DNA of 64,000 nucleotides from Acidobacteriota bacterium (GCA_029263315.1 JAJCXR010000053.1:1-64000); one strand, 5' to 3'; positions 26,281 through 34,463 are shown, numbered from the stretch's first letter. A program made the numbers and translations. Notes: a model not told the origin generated them from the sequence alone.

Positions 26281-27060
26281 TCAGCCCTCAAAAAGACGGC
26301 AGGAGGTCCATTCGCCGGCCGCCACCGGTCGCCGGGTAAGCGGTAGATGGATGGTCTTGCCGAGCTCGAAGGCAAAGGGAATCTCCGGACAGAGCCAGGC
26401 GGAATGGGGACGCTGCCAGAGGGATTCATCGCCCTCCGACAGGACCTCCGCCAACAGGCTGGCGTCTTCGATTTCCACCGACAGGGGCATCACCTCGTCC
26501 CCGGTGTGGGTGGTGCGGATGGGGCGCAGGCGCTGGGCCCACAGCACATAGCCGCGGGAACGGTTGCGGAAATGTAAGAGGGTTTGTTGCCAGGTTCCGA
26601 GGTCGGGGCCGGGGCCGAATTGCGGCGTCGCCAGCCGGCAGGAGACGTCCAGCCCTTGGCCGCTGCGCTCGACCCACCAGCGCCAACTCTGAGCCTCGAG
26701 ATCCTGCGATACCTGCGGATAATCGAGCTGCGCCGCCAAGGCCGGCTGACGCCCTAGGAAGCGAGATACGGGGGCCACCCAAAAGGGCACCAACATGCGG
26801 CGGAAGAGCATCGCCGGGCGGCCGTCGCCATCCAAGACATACAGGCGCAGGTTCATCTGTGGGTACGACAAGCGGAGCCAGGGCAGCGATTCCGGGTGCA
26901 GACCCGACAGCCGAAAGAGCAAGGCCGATACAAAGACATAGTCCTGCCCGCCGGAGCGATGCACTTCATAGCTCAGGGGGGCAGGCAGTTCGGGAACTGT
27001 ATCGCGGGGTAAGGCCCAGTTCAGATAAAGACAATCCCGGGCGCAGGTGCTCCATCGCAT
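26281..27060 (-). CDS. DUF2071 (YqjF-like) family protein
   Basis: Predicted 259-aa soluble protein. The pattern of a Trp-rich N-terminal half, a YVLDGDGRPAMLFRR segment and a late RLRPIRTTHTGDEV region fits the DUF2071/YqjF family of uncharacterised proteins with an acetoacetate-decarboxylase-like fold. No signal peptide or membrane helix is seen. The role is unknown. It lies just upstream of the dehydrogenase gene on the same strand, 59 bases apart, but the link is not strong enough to infer a shared pathway. Confidence 0.65.
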   Translation of the reverse strand: MRWSTCARDCLYLNWALPRDTVPELPAPLSYEVHRSGGQDYVFVSALLFRLSGLHPESLPWLRLSYPQMNLRLYVLDGDGRPAMLFRRMLVPFWVAPVSRFLGRQPALAAQLDYPQVSQDLEAQSWRWWVERSGQGLDVSCRLATPQFGPGPDLGTWQQTLLHFRNRSRGYVLWAQRLRPIRTTHTGDEVMPLSVEIEDASLLAEVLSEGDESLWQRPHSAWLCPEIPFAFELGKTIHLPLTRRPVAAGEWTSCRLFEG

Positions 27061-27281
27061 CGGCTACATTCTACCTCTGAAGAGCCCTTTCGGGGCGGAG
27101 GATCCTGGGGTCATCGGCGACCATGCCAAAGGACGGCGCCTCTGGTACAGTGAGCCTGCTCTCGACCGCGCCACGGCCCTAACCGGCCACCATCCACCAC
27201 CCCGGCCTGGGGCCCAGTCTCGGGCCCAGCGCCCCAGCGGTTACCATCCCCGAAGATCACGCAAGCAGGAGGAAAGACACC

Positions 27282-29054
27282 ATGTCGCAACGGCTCTTTT
27301 CACGATATTCCCGTCGTGCCCTCGCCACCCCTTGGGCCCTCGCCCTCACCGGCCTGACTTTGATGTCCGGTTCTCTGATGTCCGGTTGTAGTGCTCCGCC
27401 CGAGGACACCGCCGCAGTGGACTCGGAGACGACCGCGGCGCCCAGCGTCAGCTTCGAGCTCGCCGCTGCCGCCGACGACGCGGCGCTACAAATCGACGGC
27501 GCCTTTCTCGAAGAGCAAATTCGTGCTTTCTCCGATGACCGCTTTGAAGGGCGAGGCCCCGGCACCGCCGGTGACCAGGCGGCCCGGCAGTATCTGATCG
27601 AGCAACTGCAAGCCCTGGGATTGCAGCCGGCCGGCGAGAACGGCGGTTGGGAGCAGGTCTTCCCGATCATCGGCACCGACGCCACGGTGCCCGAAACCTG
27701 GACTTTCGAGCATGCTGGAAAAACCCTCGACTTGGACTTCATGGAGGAATTCATCGCCGCCAGCGGTGTGCAGTCGGAGCAGGCCGCCATCGACGACGCC
27801 GAGGTGGTTTTCGTCGGTTACGGCATCGAGGCGCCGGAGCACCAATGGGATGATTTCAAGGGAGCCGATCTGCGGGGCAAGGTGCTGCTGATGCTCAACA
27901 ACGACCCGGACTGGGACCCGCAGCTCTTCGAAGGCAATCGCCGCCTCTACTACGGCCGCTGGACTTACAAATACGAGAGCGCGGCGCGGCAGGGTGCAGC
28001 GGGGGCCATCATCATCCACACCGATGCCTCCGCCGGTTATCCATGGCAAGTGGTGCAATCGTCCTGGACGGGACCGCAATTCGAGCTGCCGGCCACCGAT
28101 GAGCCGCGCATCGAGGTCGCCGCCTGGACCAGCTGGCAAGCCAGCCAGAAGCTCGTCGCCTTGGCCGGTCAGGATCTCGACCAGCTGATCGAGTCCGCCC
28201 GATCGCGGGACTTCCAGCCGGTCTCCCTGGGCATCCGCACCTCCCTGCAGTTGGACAATCGGGTCAGCCGGGATACCACCACCGCCAATGTCTTGGCCCG
28301 GATTCCCGGGCGTGACGCAGCCCTCGCCGAGCAGGCGGTGATCTACACCGCGCACCACGACCACCTGGGCCGCGGCAACGCCGACGACAGTGGCGACGAC
28401 ATCTACAATGGCGCCCGCGACAACGCCAGTGGCACCGCCATGCTGATGGCCATCGCCAAGGCGTACCAGGCGCTACCCGAGGCGCCCCGCCGTTCGATCC
28501 TCTTCGCCTTTGTCGGGGCCGAGGAGCAGGGACTCCTGGGTTCCAAGTACTTCGCCCAACAGCCCACCATCCCGGCCGGTCAGCTGGTGGCCAACATCAA
28601 CTTCGACAGCGGCAACATCTTTGGAGCCACCAGAGATCTGAGCTACATCGGCTTCGGCAAGTCGAGCCTCGACGGCATCGCCATCGCGGCGGCCGCCAAG
28701 CAGGACCGGGTCGTCAAGGGGGATCAATTTCCCGACAAGGGCCTGTTCTACCGCTCCGACCAGTTCAGCCTGGCCAAGATCGGCGTGCCCGCCATGTACC
28801 TGAGCTCCGGGACCGATTTTGTCGCCGGGGAAGGCAACAAGGAGCGCGCCGAGGCGTGGATCGCCAACAACTACCATCAACAGAGCGATGAGGTGGACGA
28901 CTCCTGGAGCTTCGAGGGCATGGTGCAGGACGCCCGGGTGGGGTTCTGGGCCGGACTGGCCATCGCCGATAGCGACGGGCTGCCTGCCTGGAATGCCGGC
29001 GACGAGTTCGAGGCCGCCAGGCTCGAAGCCTTGGCTGCGGTTGGCGGTTCCTAG
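27282..29054 (+). CDS. M28-family zinc aminopeptidase lipoprotein with PA domain
   Basis: Predicted 590-aa lipoprotein with Cys36 after the lipobox. A PA insert lies at about 130-260 (VFVGYGIEAPEHQWDDF). The M28 metallopeptidase core follows with its zinc ligands: HHDHLG, ARDNASGTAM, the catalytic GAEEQGLLGS, NINFDSGNIFG, and a final His in NNYHQQSDE. It should trim amino acids or peptides outside the inner membrane. ATG 27282 follows a good AGGAGG ribosome site. A 15-bp duplication at 27360-27389 repeats the LMSG part of the lipobox. Its stop shares CTAG with the convergent neighbour. Confidence 0.93.
   Translation: MSQRLFSRYSRRALATPWALALTGLTLMSGSLMSGCSAPPEDTAAVDSETTAAPSVSFELAAAADDAALQIDGAFLEEQIRAFSDDRFEGRGPGTAGDQAARQYLIEQLQALGLQPAGENGGWEQVFPIIGTDATVPETWTFEHAGKTLDLDFMEEFIAASGVQSEQAAIDDAEVVFVGYGIEAPEHQWDDFKGADLRGKVLLMLNNDPDWDPQLFEGNRRLYYGRWTYKYESAARQGAAGAIIIHTDASAGYPWQVVQSSWTGPQFELPATDEPRIEVAAWTSWQASQKLVALAGQDLDQLIESARSRDFQPVSLGIRTSLQLDNRVSRDTTTANVLARIPGRDAALAEQAVIYTAHHDHLGRGNADDSGDDIYNGARDNASGTAMLMAIAKAYQALPEAPRRSILFAFVGAEEQGLLGSKYFAQQPTIPAGQLVANINFDSGNIFGATRDLSYIGFGKSSLDGIAIAAAAKQDRVVKGDQFPDKGLFYRSDQFSLAKIGVPAMYLSSGTDFVAGEGNKERAEAWIANNYHQQSDEVDDSWSFEGMVQDARVGFWAGLAIADSDGLPAWNAGDEFEAARLEALAAVGGS
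27360..27389. repeat. 15-bp duplication of the lipobox of the M28 peptidase
   Basis: Two 15-bp units (27360-27374, 27375-27389) differ at two bases and encode LMSGS then LMSGC. Only the second copy has the lipid-acceptor cysteine. Confidence 0.9.
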
Positions 29055-30073
29055 AGCCCCAGCTCTTCGCCTTCCGCCGCCAGCTTGAAACCCTGCCGTC
29101 GCACCTCGGCGGCAGCGGCGCTGTCGACATCCAGCACCGGGTTGGTGTGGTTGAAATGGATGAACCGCACCTTCCCCTTCTCCGCCGCCGGCAAGTGGGC
29201 CAACCGCTGCATGGTAGTGGTGATGAAGGGATGCGGAAAGCCGCTCATGTCGCGTCCGGGGATCTCGCCGTTGGCATAGAAGGTGGCATCCAGGTAGGCG
29301 ACGTCGACGCTGCCCAGCAGGCTGGCCAAATCCTCCTGCCAGTCCTCCCAACGGTCGATGTCGGGAATGAACAACACCGTGCGGTTGGGCCCCGCGATGC
29401 GATAGCCCACCACCTCAGAGAATTCTTGGCGATGGGGTACCAGGAATGGCGTGACGCTCACGTTCGCCGTGGCCTGCACCGGCTGCCCGGCCACCAGCGG
29501 CCGCAGGACGATGTTGCGGTAGCGCACCAACTGGCTCCAAGGCCCGTTGTGGGTCAGAAACTCGGCCATCCGCGGCATGGCATAGACCGGCACCTCTTTT
29601 GCTCCCATGACTTCGTGTCCCAGCATCATCAACCCGGTGTAGTGGCCGATGTGGGCGTGGGTCAGGAAGATGCCGTCGATCCCCGGCCGGCTTTCCACCG
29701 GGAAACGCTCGTCCAGGTGGCGTAGCTGATATTTGAAGTCGGGGGTCGCCTCGAAGAGCAACCGCTCATTGCTGACCGGGTCCACCACCGCCAAGGACGT
29801 GGCGTGGCGACGCCGTGCCGGGTCATGCCAGGCGGCGTCCTCGATACTGCCCGCCTGCGGCACCCCGGCGTCCTGGGCGATACCCAGCACCCGCAGGAAC
29901 GGTGCCCCAGGCGCCGCTCCGGTGTCGATGCCGGGTGGAGCGTCGGCCGCGGTCTTGTCGCCGGCATCGGCAGTCGGCCAGGGGACGAGGCAAAGCCCCC
30001 CAAGGATCGACATATAGATCCATAGACGCTGCGATGGCTTGATCGTCGCATTCTTCATCGTCGCATTCTTCAT
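29051..30073 (-). CDS. PqqB-like MBL-fold hydrolase, exported
   Basis: Predicted 340-aa protein with a signal peptide-like N-terminus and a metallo-beta-lactamase fold. The metal motif is HAHIGHYTG (HxHxGH-type), and later FLVPHRQEF and FIHFNHTNP supply further ligands. The opening segment VLGIAQDAGVPQAG resembles PqqB. No other pqq genes lie nearby, so a role in PQQ formation is not supported. The start is unclear: several ATG codons sit in a 15-bp tandem repeat at 30042-30086. The stop overlaps the M28 gene stop in a CTAG. Confidence 0.8.
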   Translation of the reverse strand: MKNATMKNATIKPSQRLWIYMSILGGLCLVPWPTADAGDKTAADAPPGIDTGAAPGAPFLRVLGIAQDAGVPQAGSIEDAAWHDPARRRHATSLAVVDPVSNERLLFEATPDFKYQLRHLDERFPVESRPGIDGIFLTHAHIGHYTGLMMLGHEVMGAKEVPVYAMPRMAEFLTHNGPWSQLVRYRNIVLRPLVAGQPVQATANVSVTPFLVPHRQEFSEVVGYRIAGPNRTVLFIPDIDRWEDWQEDLASLLGSVDVAYLDATFYANGEIPGRDMSGFPHPFITTTMQRLAHLPAAEKGKVRFIHFNHTNPVLDVDSAAAAEVRRQGFKLAAEGEELGL

Positions 30074-30086
30074 CGTCGCATTACAT
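30042..30086. repeat. 15-bp tandem repeat at the start of the PqqB-like gene
   Basis: Two perfect 15-bp units at 30042-30056 and 30057-30071, then a related third at 30072-30086. On the minus strand they encode MKNAT repeats and supply alternative ATG starts. Confidence 0.9.
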
Positions 30087-30105
30087 CACGTCGACCACCG
30101 ACGTG
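30087..30105. promoter_or_regulatory. Candidate operator, inverted repeat
   Basis: CACGTCG, a 5-base spacer, then CGACGTG: a perfect inverted repeat in the 80-base divergent region between the PqqB-like gene and the aldo/keto reductase gene. It would suit a dimeric regulator that controls both, but none is encoded beside it. Confidence 0.4.
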
Positions 30106-30153
30106 GGCTTCGGTGTAACCTTGATCGATCAACGCAACTCTTAGGGGGCCCCT

Positions 30154-31146
30154 ATGCAATACCGACACCTCGGATCCTCAGGATTGAAAGTCTCCGCCCT
30201 ATCTTTCGGCTCATGGGTCACCTTCGGCGCCCAGATCGACGAAGAGATGGCCGAGCAATGCATGACCACCGCCTACGACGCCGGGGTCAATTTCTTCGAT
30301 ACGGCGGAGACCTACGCCGGCGGCAAAGCTGAAACCATGATGGGGCGGGTGATCCGCCGGGCCGGCTGGAAGCGCTCGGATTTGGTCATCGCCAGCAAGA
30401 TTTTCTGGGGTGGCAAGGGGCCCAACGATCGTGGTTTGTCCCGCAAACACATCATCGAAGGTACCAGAGCCTCCCTGGAGCGTTTGCAGATGGACTACGT
30501 CGACCTGATCTTCTGTCACCGGCCGGACGTCGAGACCCCGATCGAGGAAACGGTGCGGGCGATGAGCCATTTGGTGGATTCCGGTCGCGCTTTCTACTGG
30601 GGCACCAGCGAATGGAGCGCCGAGCAGATCACCGCCGCCCACGGCATCGCCCGCCAGCAAGGTTTGGTGCCACCCACCATGGAGCAGCCGCAATACAACA
30701 TGTTCCATCGCCACCGGGTGGAGCGGGAGTATGCCCGGCTATATCGGGAAATCGGCCTCGGGACCACCATCTGGAGCCCCCTGGCCGGTGGCATCCTGAG
30801 CGGTAAATACGAACATGGCGTTCCCCAAGGCAGCCGCTCCAACGCCCCCGGTTACGACTGGCTGCGGGAGCGCTTCGAAAGCGACCAGGGGCGTCAGCGC
30901 ATCGCCTTGGCCAGCCGTCTACGCCCCTTGGCGGAGGATCTCGGCATCACCCTGCCCCGCCTGGCCTTGGCCTGGTGCTTGCGCCATCCCGAGGTCAGCT
31001 CGGTGATCACCGGCGCCTCGCGGCCCGAGCAGGTGAGCGAGAACATGAAGGCCATCGATGACCTGGACAAGCTGACGCCGGAGATCCTGCAACGTATCGA
31101 GGAGATCCTCGGCAATCGTCCCGAGGAGGAAGAAAACTTTCGCTAG
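30154..31146 (+). CDS. Aldo/keto reductase, Kv-beta-like
   Basis: Predicted 330-aa NADPH-dependent oxidoreductase of the aldo/keto reductase fold. The catalytic tetrad fits: Asp and Tyr in NFFDTAETYAGG, Lys in VIASKIFWG, His in DYVDLIFCHRPD. The NADP-binding end segment VITGASRPEQVSENM is clear. Overall pattern is that of the potassium-channel beta-subunit-like AKR6 subgroup, whose bacterial substrates are mostly unknown carbonyls. Start ATG 30154 follows a TTAGGGGG ribosome site. Confidence 0.93.
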   Translation: MQYRHLGSSGLKVSALSFGSWVTFGAQIDEEMAEQCMTTAYDAGVNFFDTAETYAGGKAETMMGRVIRRAGWKRSDLVIASKIFWGGKGPNDRGLSRKHIIEGTRASLERLQMDYVDLIFCHRPDVETPIEETVRAMSHLVDSGRAFYWGTSEWSAEQITAAHGIARQQGLVPPTMEQPQYNMFHRHRVEREYARLYREIGLGTTIWSPLAGGILSGKYEHGVPQGSRSNAPGYDWLRERFESDQGRQRIALASRLRPLAEDLGITLPRLALAWCLRHPEVSSVITGASRPEQVSENMKAIDDLDKLTPEILQRIEEILGNRPEEEENFR

Positions 31147-31168
31147 TATCCATCCAGAGATACCAAAA

Positions 31169-31260
31169 CCGGTGCCAGCGGGAGGCGCTTCGAGCGAGCA
31201 CGGACGGAGGGCTGCCTGAGCCGCAGGGCCATGGAAACGGGATAAAACCTTGATATCAAT
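31169..31260. repeat. Intergenic repeat, copy A
   Basis: About 90 bases that resemble 51873-51960: both begin CGGTGCCAGCGG-AGGC, contain GCGAGCA and a TGAGC element, and end in TAAAA-CTTGA. Copy A lies between two convergent genes. The identity is partial, judged by eye. Confidence 0.4.
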
Positions 31261-31355
31261 GGGTTTAGATCGATGCGTCAGCCTTGGGGCGAGTTGGCGC
31301 AGGCCGCGCACAGCAAGGGCTCCCGCCCCGCATCGTTTTTGCGGATGGGATCTCG

Positions 31356-32003
31356 CTAGCCTTCAAATCCGATCTTGCTGTGGGTGCCATCGCAGAAGGG
31401 TTTGTTGGCGGAGGCGCCACAACGGCATAGGGCCGTCTTGGTGCCCTCGCAGCGGTCCTTCCCGGCATCGTCGATCACCGTCATGGGCCCCTGCAAGATC
31501 AGCGGTCCCTGGGGCGCCACCACCACCAGCAGACGCCCATCGTCCGCCTCCGTTTGACGGATCTTCGGATCGGGGATGGAGCTCGGGGCGACGAACCCGG
31601 CTTCCCTGTGGCTGTTGTCGCACAATGGCTTGATCTTCGAAGCGCCGCAGCGGCACAGGGCGAGACGGGATCCCTCCGCCAGCAGATTCTCATCGCTGTC
31701 GCGGACCTCGATCTGGCCTCGCAGGAATAGCGGGCCGTCGGGGGCGATGGTCACCGTGTTGCGCTCCGGCGTCGCCTCGGCGGCTCCCCCATCCAGACGT
31801 TCGTATTGCAGCGCTCCGGTGGGACATTTGCTGATCACGGCGGCGATCTCGTGGGCGTTGCCGCTATCGGGTTGAATCCAGGGCCTACTTTGTGGATCAA
31901 AAACGCTGGGCAGCCCGCGTACGCACTCGGCAGCGTGAATACAACGTGTGGGATCGTAGACAACCCGGATTGCGCTGCTCTCGTAGGCATGAACCTTGGC
32001 CAT
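31356..32003 (-). CDS. Fe-S protein: Fer4_19 domain plus two CDGSH domains
   Basis: Predicted 215-aa protein. The N-terminal 75 residues carry a single-cluster ferredoxin-like Fer4_19 pattern (CIHAAECVRGLP, later CPTGAL). Two CDGSH zinc-finger-like domains follow, each with the C-x-C-x2-S/G pattern and Asp-x2-His end: LCRCGASKIKPLCDNSH and LCRCGASANKPFCDGTH. CDGSH proteins hold a redox-active 2Fe-2S cluster and often serve electron transfer or redox sensing. The ATG at 32003 is preferred over TTG 32009 because GGAGG lies at the right distance. Physiological partner unknown. Confidence 0.9.
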   Translation of the reverse strand: MAKVHAYESSAIRVVYDPTRCIHAAECVRGLPSVFDPQSRPWIQPDSGNAHEIAAVISKCPTGALQYERLDGGAAEATPERNTVTIAPDGPLFLRGQIEVRDSDENLLAEGSRLALCRCGASKIKPLCDNSHREAGFVAPSSIPDPKIRQTEADDGRLLVVVAPQGPLILQGPMTVIDDAGKDRCEGTKTALCRCGASANKPFCDGTHSKIGFEG

Positions 32004-32031
32004 CGGCAAGCTTCCTCCATCAAAGGGTGGG

Positions 32032-32052
32032 GAGAAGCGGTGGCTGCTTCTC
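32032..32052. promoter_or_regulatory. Inverted repeat in the divergent region
   Basis: GAGAAGC, 7-base spacer, GCTTCTC. Perfect arms, located between the Fe-S protein gene and the methyltransferase gene. It could be an operator or the start of a leader hairpin. Confidence 0.35.
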
Positions 32053-32166
32053 TAGGGATTAGACAGAAAACTGAAAGGAAGCCTAGCATGCTGAAGCCAC
32101 CCCACGGAGTAGGGACAAATAGCGATCCCAAGAGTAGAATCTCCAGAGAAAACCATCGGAGACACC

Positions 32167-33048
32167 ATGCAAATCATGTTTCAGCATTCAACGAAGCCGC
32201 AGCCCACTCCCCCACTCCCACTACCCGGCCGCCGCCAGCACCGCTGGAAGTTCCCTCTTGCCGTGCTCTTCGGCCTGCTCACCTTGGCGGGTGGCGCGGT
32301 GGCACAGGAGACGGTGGCGCAGGAGACGGCGACGCAACCGCCGTCACATGGGGCTAGCGATCCTGAAGGAGCCCACGATCACCATGGAGGGACCCACGAT
32401 CACCATGGAGGGGCCCACGATCACGGCAAGGAGGCCAAGGACGGCGCAGAGCCATATACCAGCCACGACCTGCGCCACGACTTCAGCGACGCCGAGCGCT
32501 GGGCAGCGATCTTCGACGCCCCGGAGCGACTCGAATGGCAACGCCCCGGCGAGTTGGTGCAGCTGATGGCGATCAGCGACGGCCAGACCGTCGCCGATTT
32601 GGGGGCTGGTACGGGCTTCCTGCTGCCTTTCTTGGCCGCCGCGACCCCCCACGGCAAGGTCCTGGCCCTGGATCCGGAAGCCAATCTGGTGGAGCACATG
32701 CGCCGTCGGTCCGATGAGGCAGGTCTGAAACAAGTGGAGGTGCGTCAAATCCCCTATGACGATCCACAGCTGGCGGACGGCTCCGTCGATCGGCTGGTGA
32801 TCGTCAATACCTGGCACCACATCCAGGATCGGGAACAATACGCCAGCAAGATTTTGGCGGGTCTGAATGTCGGCGGAGAGCTATTTGTCGTCGACTTCAC
32901 CCTCGACAGCCCCAGTGGTCCTCCCAAAGAGCATCGCTTGCCACCCCAGCAGGTGATCGAGGAGCTCAAGGCCGGGGGTTTCGACGCCGAGCTGATCGAA
33001 GAGCCCCTGCCGCGTCAATACATCGTCGTCGGTCGGCGCCCCAACTAA
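32167..33048 (+). CDS. Exported class I SAM methyltransferase with His-rich linker
   Basis: Predicted 293-aa protein. A signal peptide ends around residue 46 (GGAVAQE). A short duplicated VAQET segment and a His-rich segment with three 7-residue units (GAHDHHG type) follow, from a 21-bp tandem repeat. The rest, from about 90, is a Rossmann methyltransferase with motif I VADLGAGTGFL and the later VLALDPE. The His-rich part could bind zinc or nickel. A methyltransferase outside the cytosol would need SAM there, which is not known to be available. The stop codon TAA is also the flank of the adjacent MITE-like element. Confidence 0.85.
   Translation: MQIMFQHSTKPQPTPPLPLPGRRQHRWKFPLAVLFGLLTLAGGAVAQETVAQETATQPPSHGASDPEGAHDHHGGTHDHHGGAHDHGKEAKDGAEPYTSHDLRHDFSDAERWAAIFDAPERLEWQRPGELVQLMAISDGQTVADLGAGTGFLLPFLAAATPHGKVLALDPEANLVEHMRRRSDEAGLKQVEVRQIPYDDPQLADGSVDRLVIVNTWHHIQDREQYASKILAGLNVGGELFVVDFTLDSPSGPPKEHRLPPQQVIEELKAGGFDAELIEEPLPRQYIVVGRRPN
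32299..32328. repeat. 15-bp duplication at the signal peptide end
   Basis: Two units, GTGGCACAGGAGACG and GTGGCGCAGGAGACG, encode VAQETVAQET at the end of the methyltransferase signal peptide. Confidence 0.85.
32368..32430. repeat. 21-bp tandem repeat encoding a His-rich linker
   Basis: Three in-frame 21-bp units (32368-32388, 32389-32409, 32410-32430). The first two share 19 of 21 bases; the third is diverged at its end. They encode GAHDHHG, GTHDHHG and GAHDHGK. Confidence 0.9.
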
Positions 33049-33271
33049 GTACACCTTTTCAAAAATACGCTGGTATTCGAGCGCCGAAGCATCCACGTCC
33101 GCGGCGTTACGCTCGCTGCAACAGAGCCCCACTATGCCTCGCTCGCAAGCCTTGTGGACGCGGCGTTACGCTCGCTGCAACAGAGCCCCACTATGCCTCG
33201 CTCGCAAGCCTTGTGGACGCGGCGCCTCGGAGCTCTCGATACGTCACCGTATTTCCGGAAAGGTGTACTAA
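33046..33271. mobile_element. MITE-like element with inverted ends and TAA flanks
   Basis: Terminal inverted repeats of 21 bases with 18 matches lie at 33049-33069 and 33248-33268 (both begin GTACACCTTT when read inward), flanked by TAA at 33046-33048 and 33269-33271. The 5' TAA is also the stop codon of the methyltransferase gene. The interior has no open gene and carries a 59-bp tandem duplication. Size about 220 bp, typical of a non-autonomous miniature element. No transposase lies nearby. Alternatively it could be a complex terminator between convergent genes. Confidence 0.6.
33101..33218. repeat. 59-bp tandem duplication inside the MITE-like element
   Basis: Two consecutive copies of 59 bases (33101-33159 and 33160-33218), visibly identical, each starting GCGGCGTTACGCTCGCTGC; the first six bases recur once more. 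Confidence 0.95.
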
Positions 33272-33295
33272 GGTCTGGCGCGCCAGGACGCCAAC

Positions 33296-34174
33296 TCAAG
33301 GGCGCCAACGACGGTGCATCCAAAGCCATAGCTCCGGACGGCGGCGGATATCTTCTTCGACTTTCGCCATGTAGCGGCGGGTCATCTCGATGCGTGCCTC
33401 CGGCCCCGTCCCTTCCGGCTCCATGGCGGGGCTGAAACGCAGGCTGTAACGATCCTCGCCCCGCGGCTCGCAGGTGAAATGGATCACCGGCACCTTCTGG
33501 CGCAGGGAGAGCATCGCCAGGGTGACACTGGTCCACGCCGGGTGACCAAAAAATGGCACGGCAGCTCCGGCGCTGGGACGCACGTGTTGATCGATGATCG
33601 CCGCCACATGCCCCCCCCGTCGCTGGGCGTTGAGCATCCGGTGGGCAGCCCCTTGTTTGTTGATGATCTCGACGCCGAAGCGGCCACGGATTTGACGGAT
33701 CGCCGCCTCGATACGCGGATTGTTGGGCGGTCTGGCCACCACGTAAAGCGACTCCACGGACAGTGCGAGGGGATAGAGAGCCAGCTCGGAGGAGCCATAG
33801 TGGCCGGTGGTCAGGAAATAGCCACCAAAGGCATCGTCAGCGTCCTGCAGATGCTCCAACCCTTCGATGGTGAACAGGTCGGGAACCTGCTGAGGGGTCC
33901 AATGGGCCGCCGCGATCACCTCACAGAAGTGACTACCGTGGTGCTCAAAACAGCGGCGGACCCAGCGGCGGCGCTGCGCCACATCACTGTCGGGAAAAGC
34001 CAAGGCCATATTCTGCATGGCCAAACGCCGTTTCTTGGCGGCCAGACGTAGGGCCAGGAGGCCGAGCCTCCCCCCCCAGCGACGCACCCGGGCCAAGCTG
34101 AAGCGACCCGCCAGGCCGTGCACCAGCCGAAAGACACCATACTCCAGGCCGTGACGCAGGGGCCGGTCGGTCAA
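33296..34174 (-). CDS. LpxL/HtrB-like acyltransferase
   Basis: Predicted 292-aa membrane-associated acyltransferase of the lipid A late-acyltransferase family. The HX4(D/E) catalytic motif is HYGSSE, preceded by YFLTTG. The following NQRRGGHVAAIIDQHV and RYMAKVEEDIRRRPELWLWMHRRWRP segments fit the family. It transfers a fatty acyl chain from acyl-ACP to a lipid or sugar acceptor. Its TTG at 34174 overlaps the ACP gene stop as TTGA, which points to a dedicated carrier protein. Gene order acyltransferase-ACP-acyl-AMP ligase suggests a small acylation pathway. Confidence 0.9.
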   Translation of the reverse strand: MTDRPLRHGLEYGVFRLVHGLAGRFSLARVRRWGGRLGLLALRLAAKKRRLAMQNMALAFPDSDVAQRRRWVRRCFEHHGSHFCEVIAAAHWTPQQVPDLFTIEGLEHLQDADDAFGGYFLTTGHYGSSELALYPLALSVESLYVVARPPNNPRIEAAIRQIRGRFGVEIINKQGAAHRMLNAQRRGGHVAAIIDQHVRPSAGAAVPFFGHPAWTSVTLAMLSLRQKVPVIHFTCEPRGEDRYSLRFSPAMEPEGTGPEARIEMTRRYMAKVEEDIRRRPELWLWMHRRWRP

Positions 34175-34422
34175 GCTAGCGAGCTCCGTTCGGCCATCAG
34201 ATCGAGGATGTCCCCCACCGTCTTCAGGTCGGCGGCTTCTTCATCGCTGATCTCGATACCGTAGTCGTCCTCCAAGGCCATCAGCAATTCGAGGGCCTTG
34301 GGCGAATCCAAACCGAGATCGACGGTCAAATGCTGCCCGCGCTGCAAGGTGGAGGGGTCTTTGCCGGCGATGCTGCCGATCAACCGCAGGATGTCTTGGG
34401 AAGCTTGGGATTGCTCGCTCAT
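34171..34422 (-). CDS. Acyl carrier protein
   Basis: Predicted 83-aa carrier protein. The phosphopantetheine site is the Ser in DLGLDSPKALELL, slightly different from the usual DSLxxxEL. The four-helix acidic pattern is normal. It lies between an acyltransferase and an acyl-AMP ligase and is probably dedicated to them, carrying a fatty acid activated by the ligase to the acyltransferase. Not the general ACP of fatty acid synthesis, judging by context. Confidence 0.92.
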   Translation of the reverse strand: MSEQSQASQDILRLIGSIAGKDPSTLQRGQHLTVDLGLDSPKALELLMALEDDYGIEISDEEAADLKTVGDILDLMAERSSLA

Positions 34423-34463
34423 GACGCTATCTCACTCTCCGTGGTGGCCGCTCGGAGGAGCCC

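Noticed and set aside
31250..31633. 127-codon frame upstream of the Fe-S protein
   Set aside because: Its second half lies antisense to the Fe-S protein and its composition is Arg/Ser-rich noise.
33101..33218. Possible CRISPR array
   Set aside because: The two 59-bp copies abut without spacers, so it is a simple tandem duplication.
33132..33536. 134-codon frame on the minus strand
   Set aside because: It combines the MITE-like interior with the 3' end of the acyltransferase in another frame; no start site or domain.
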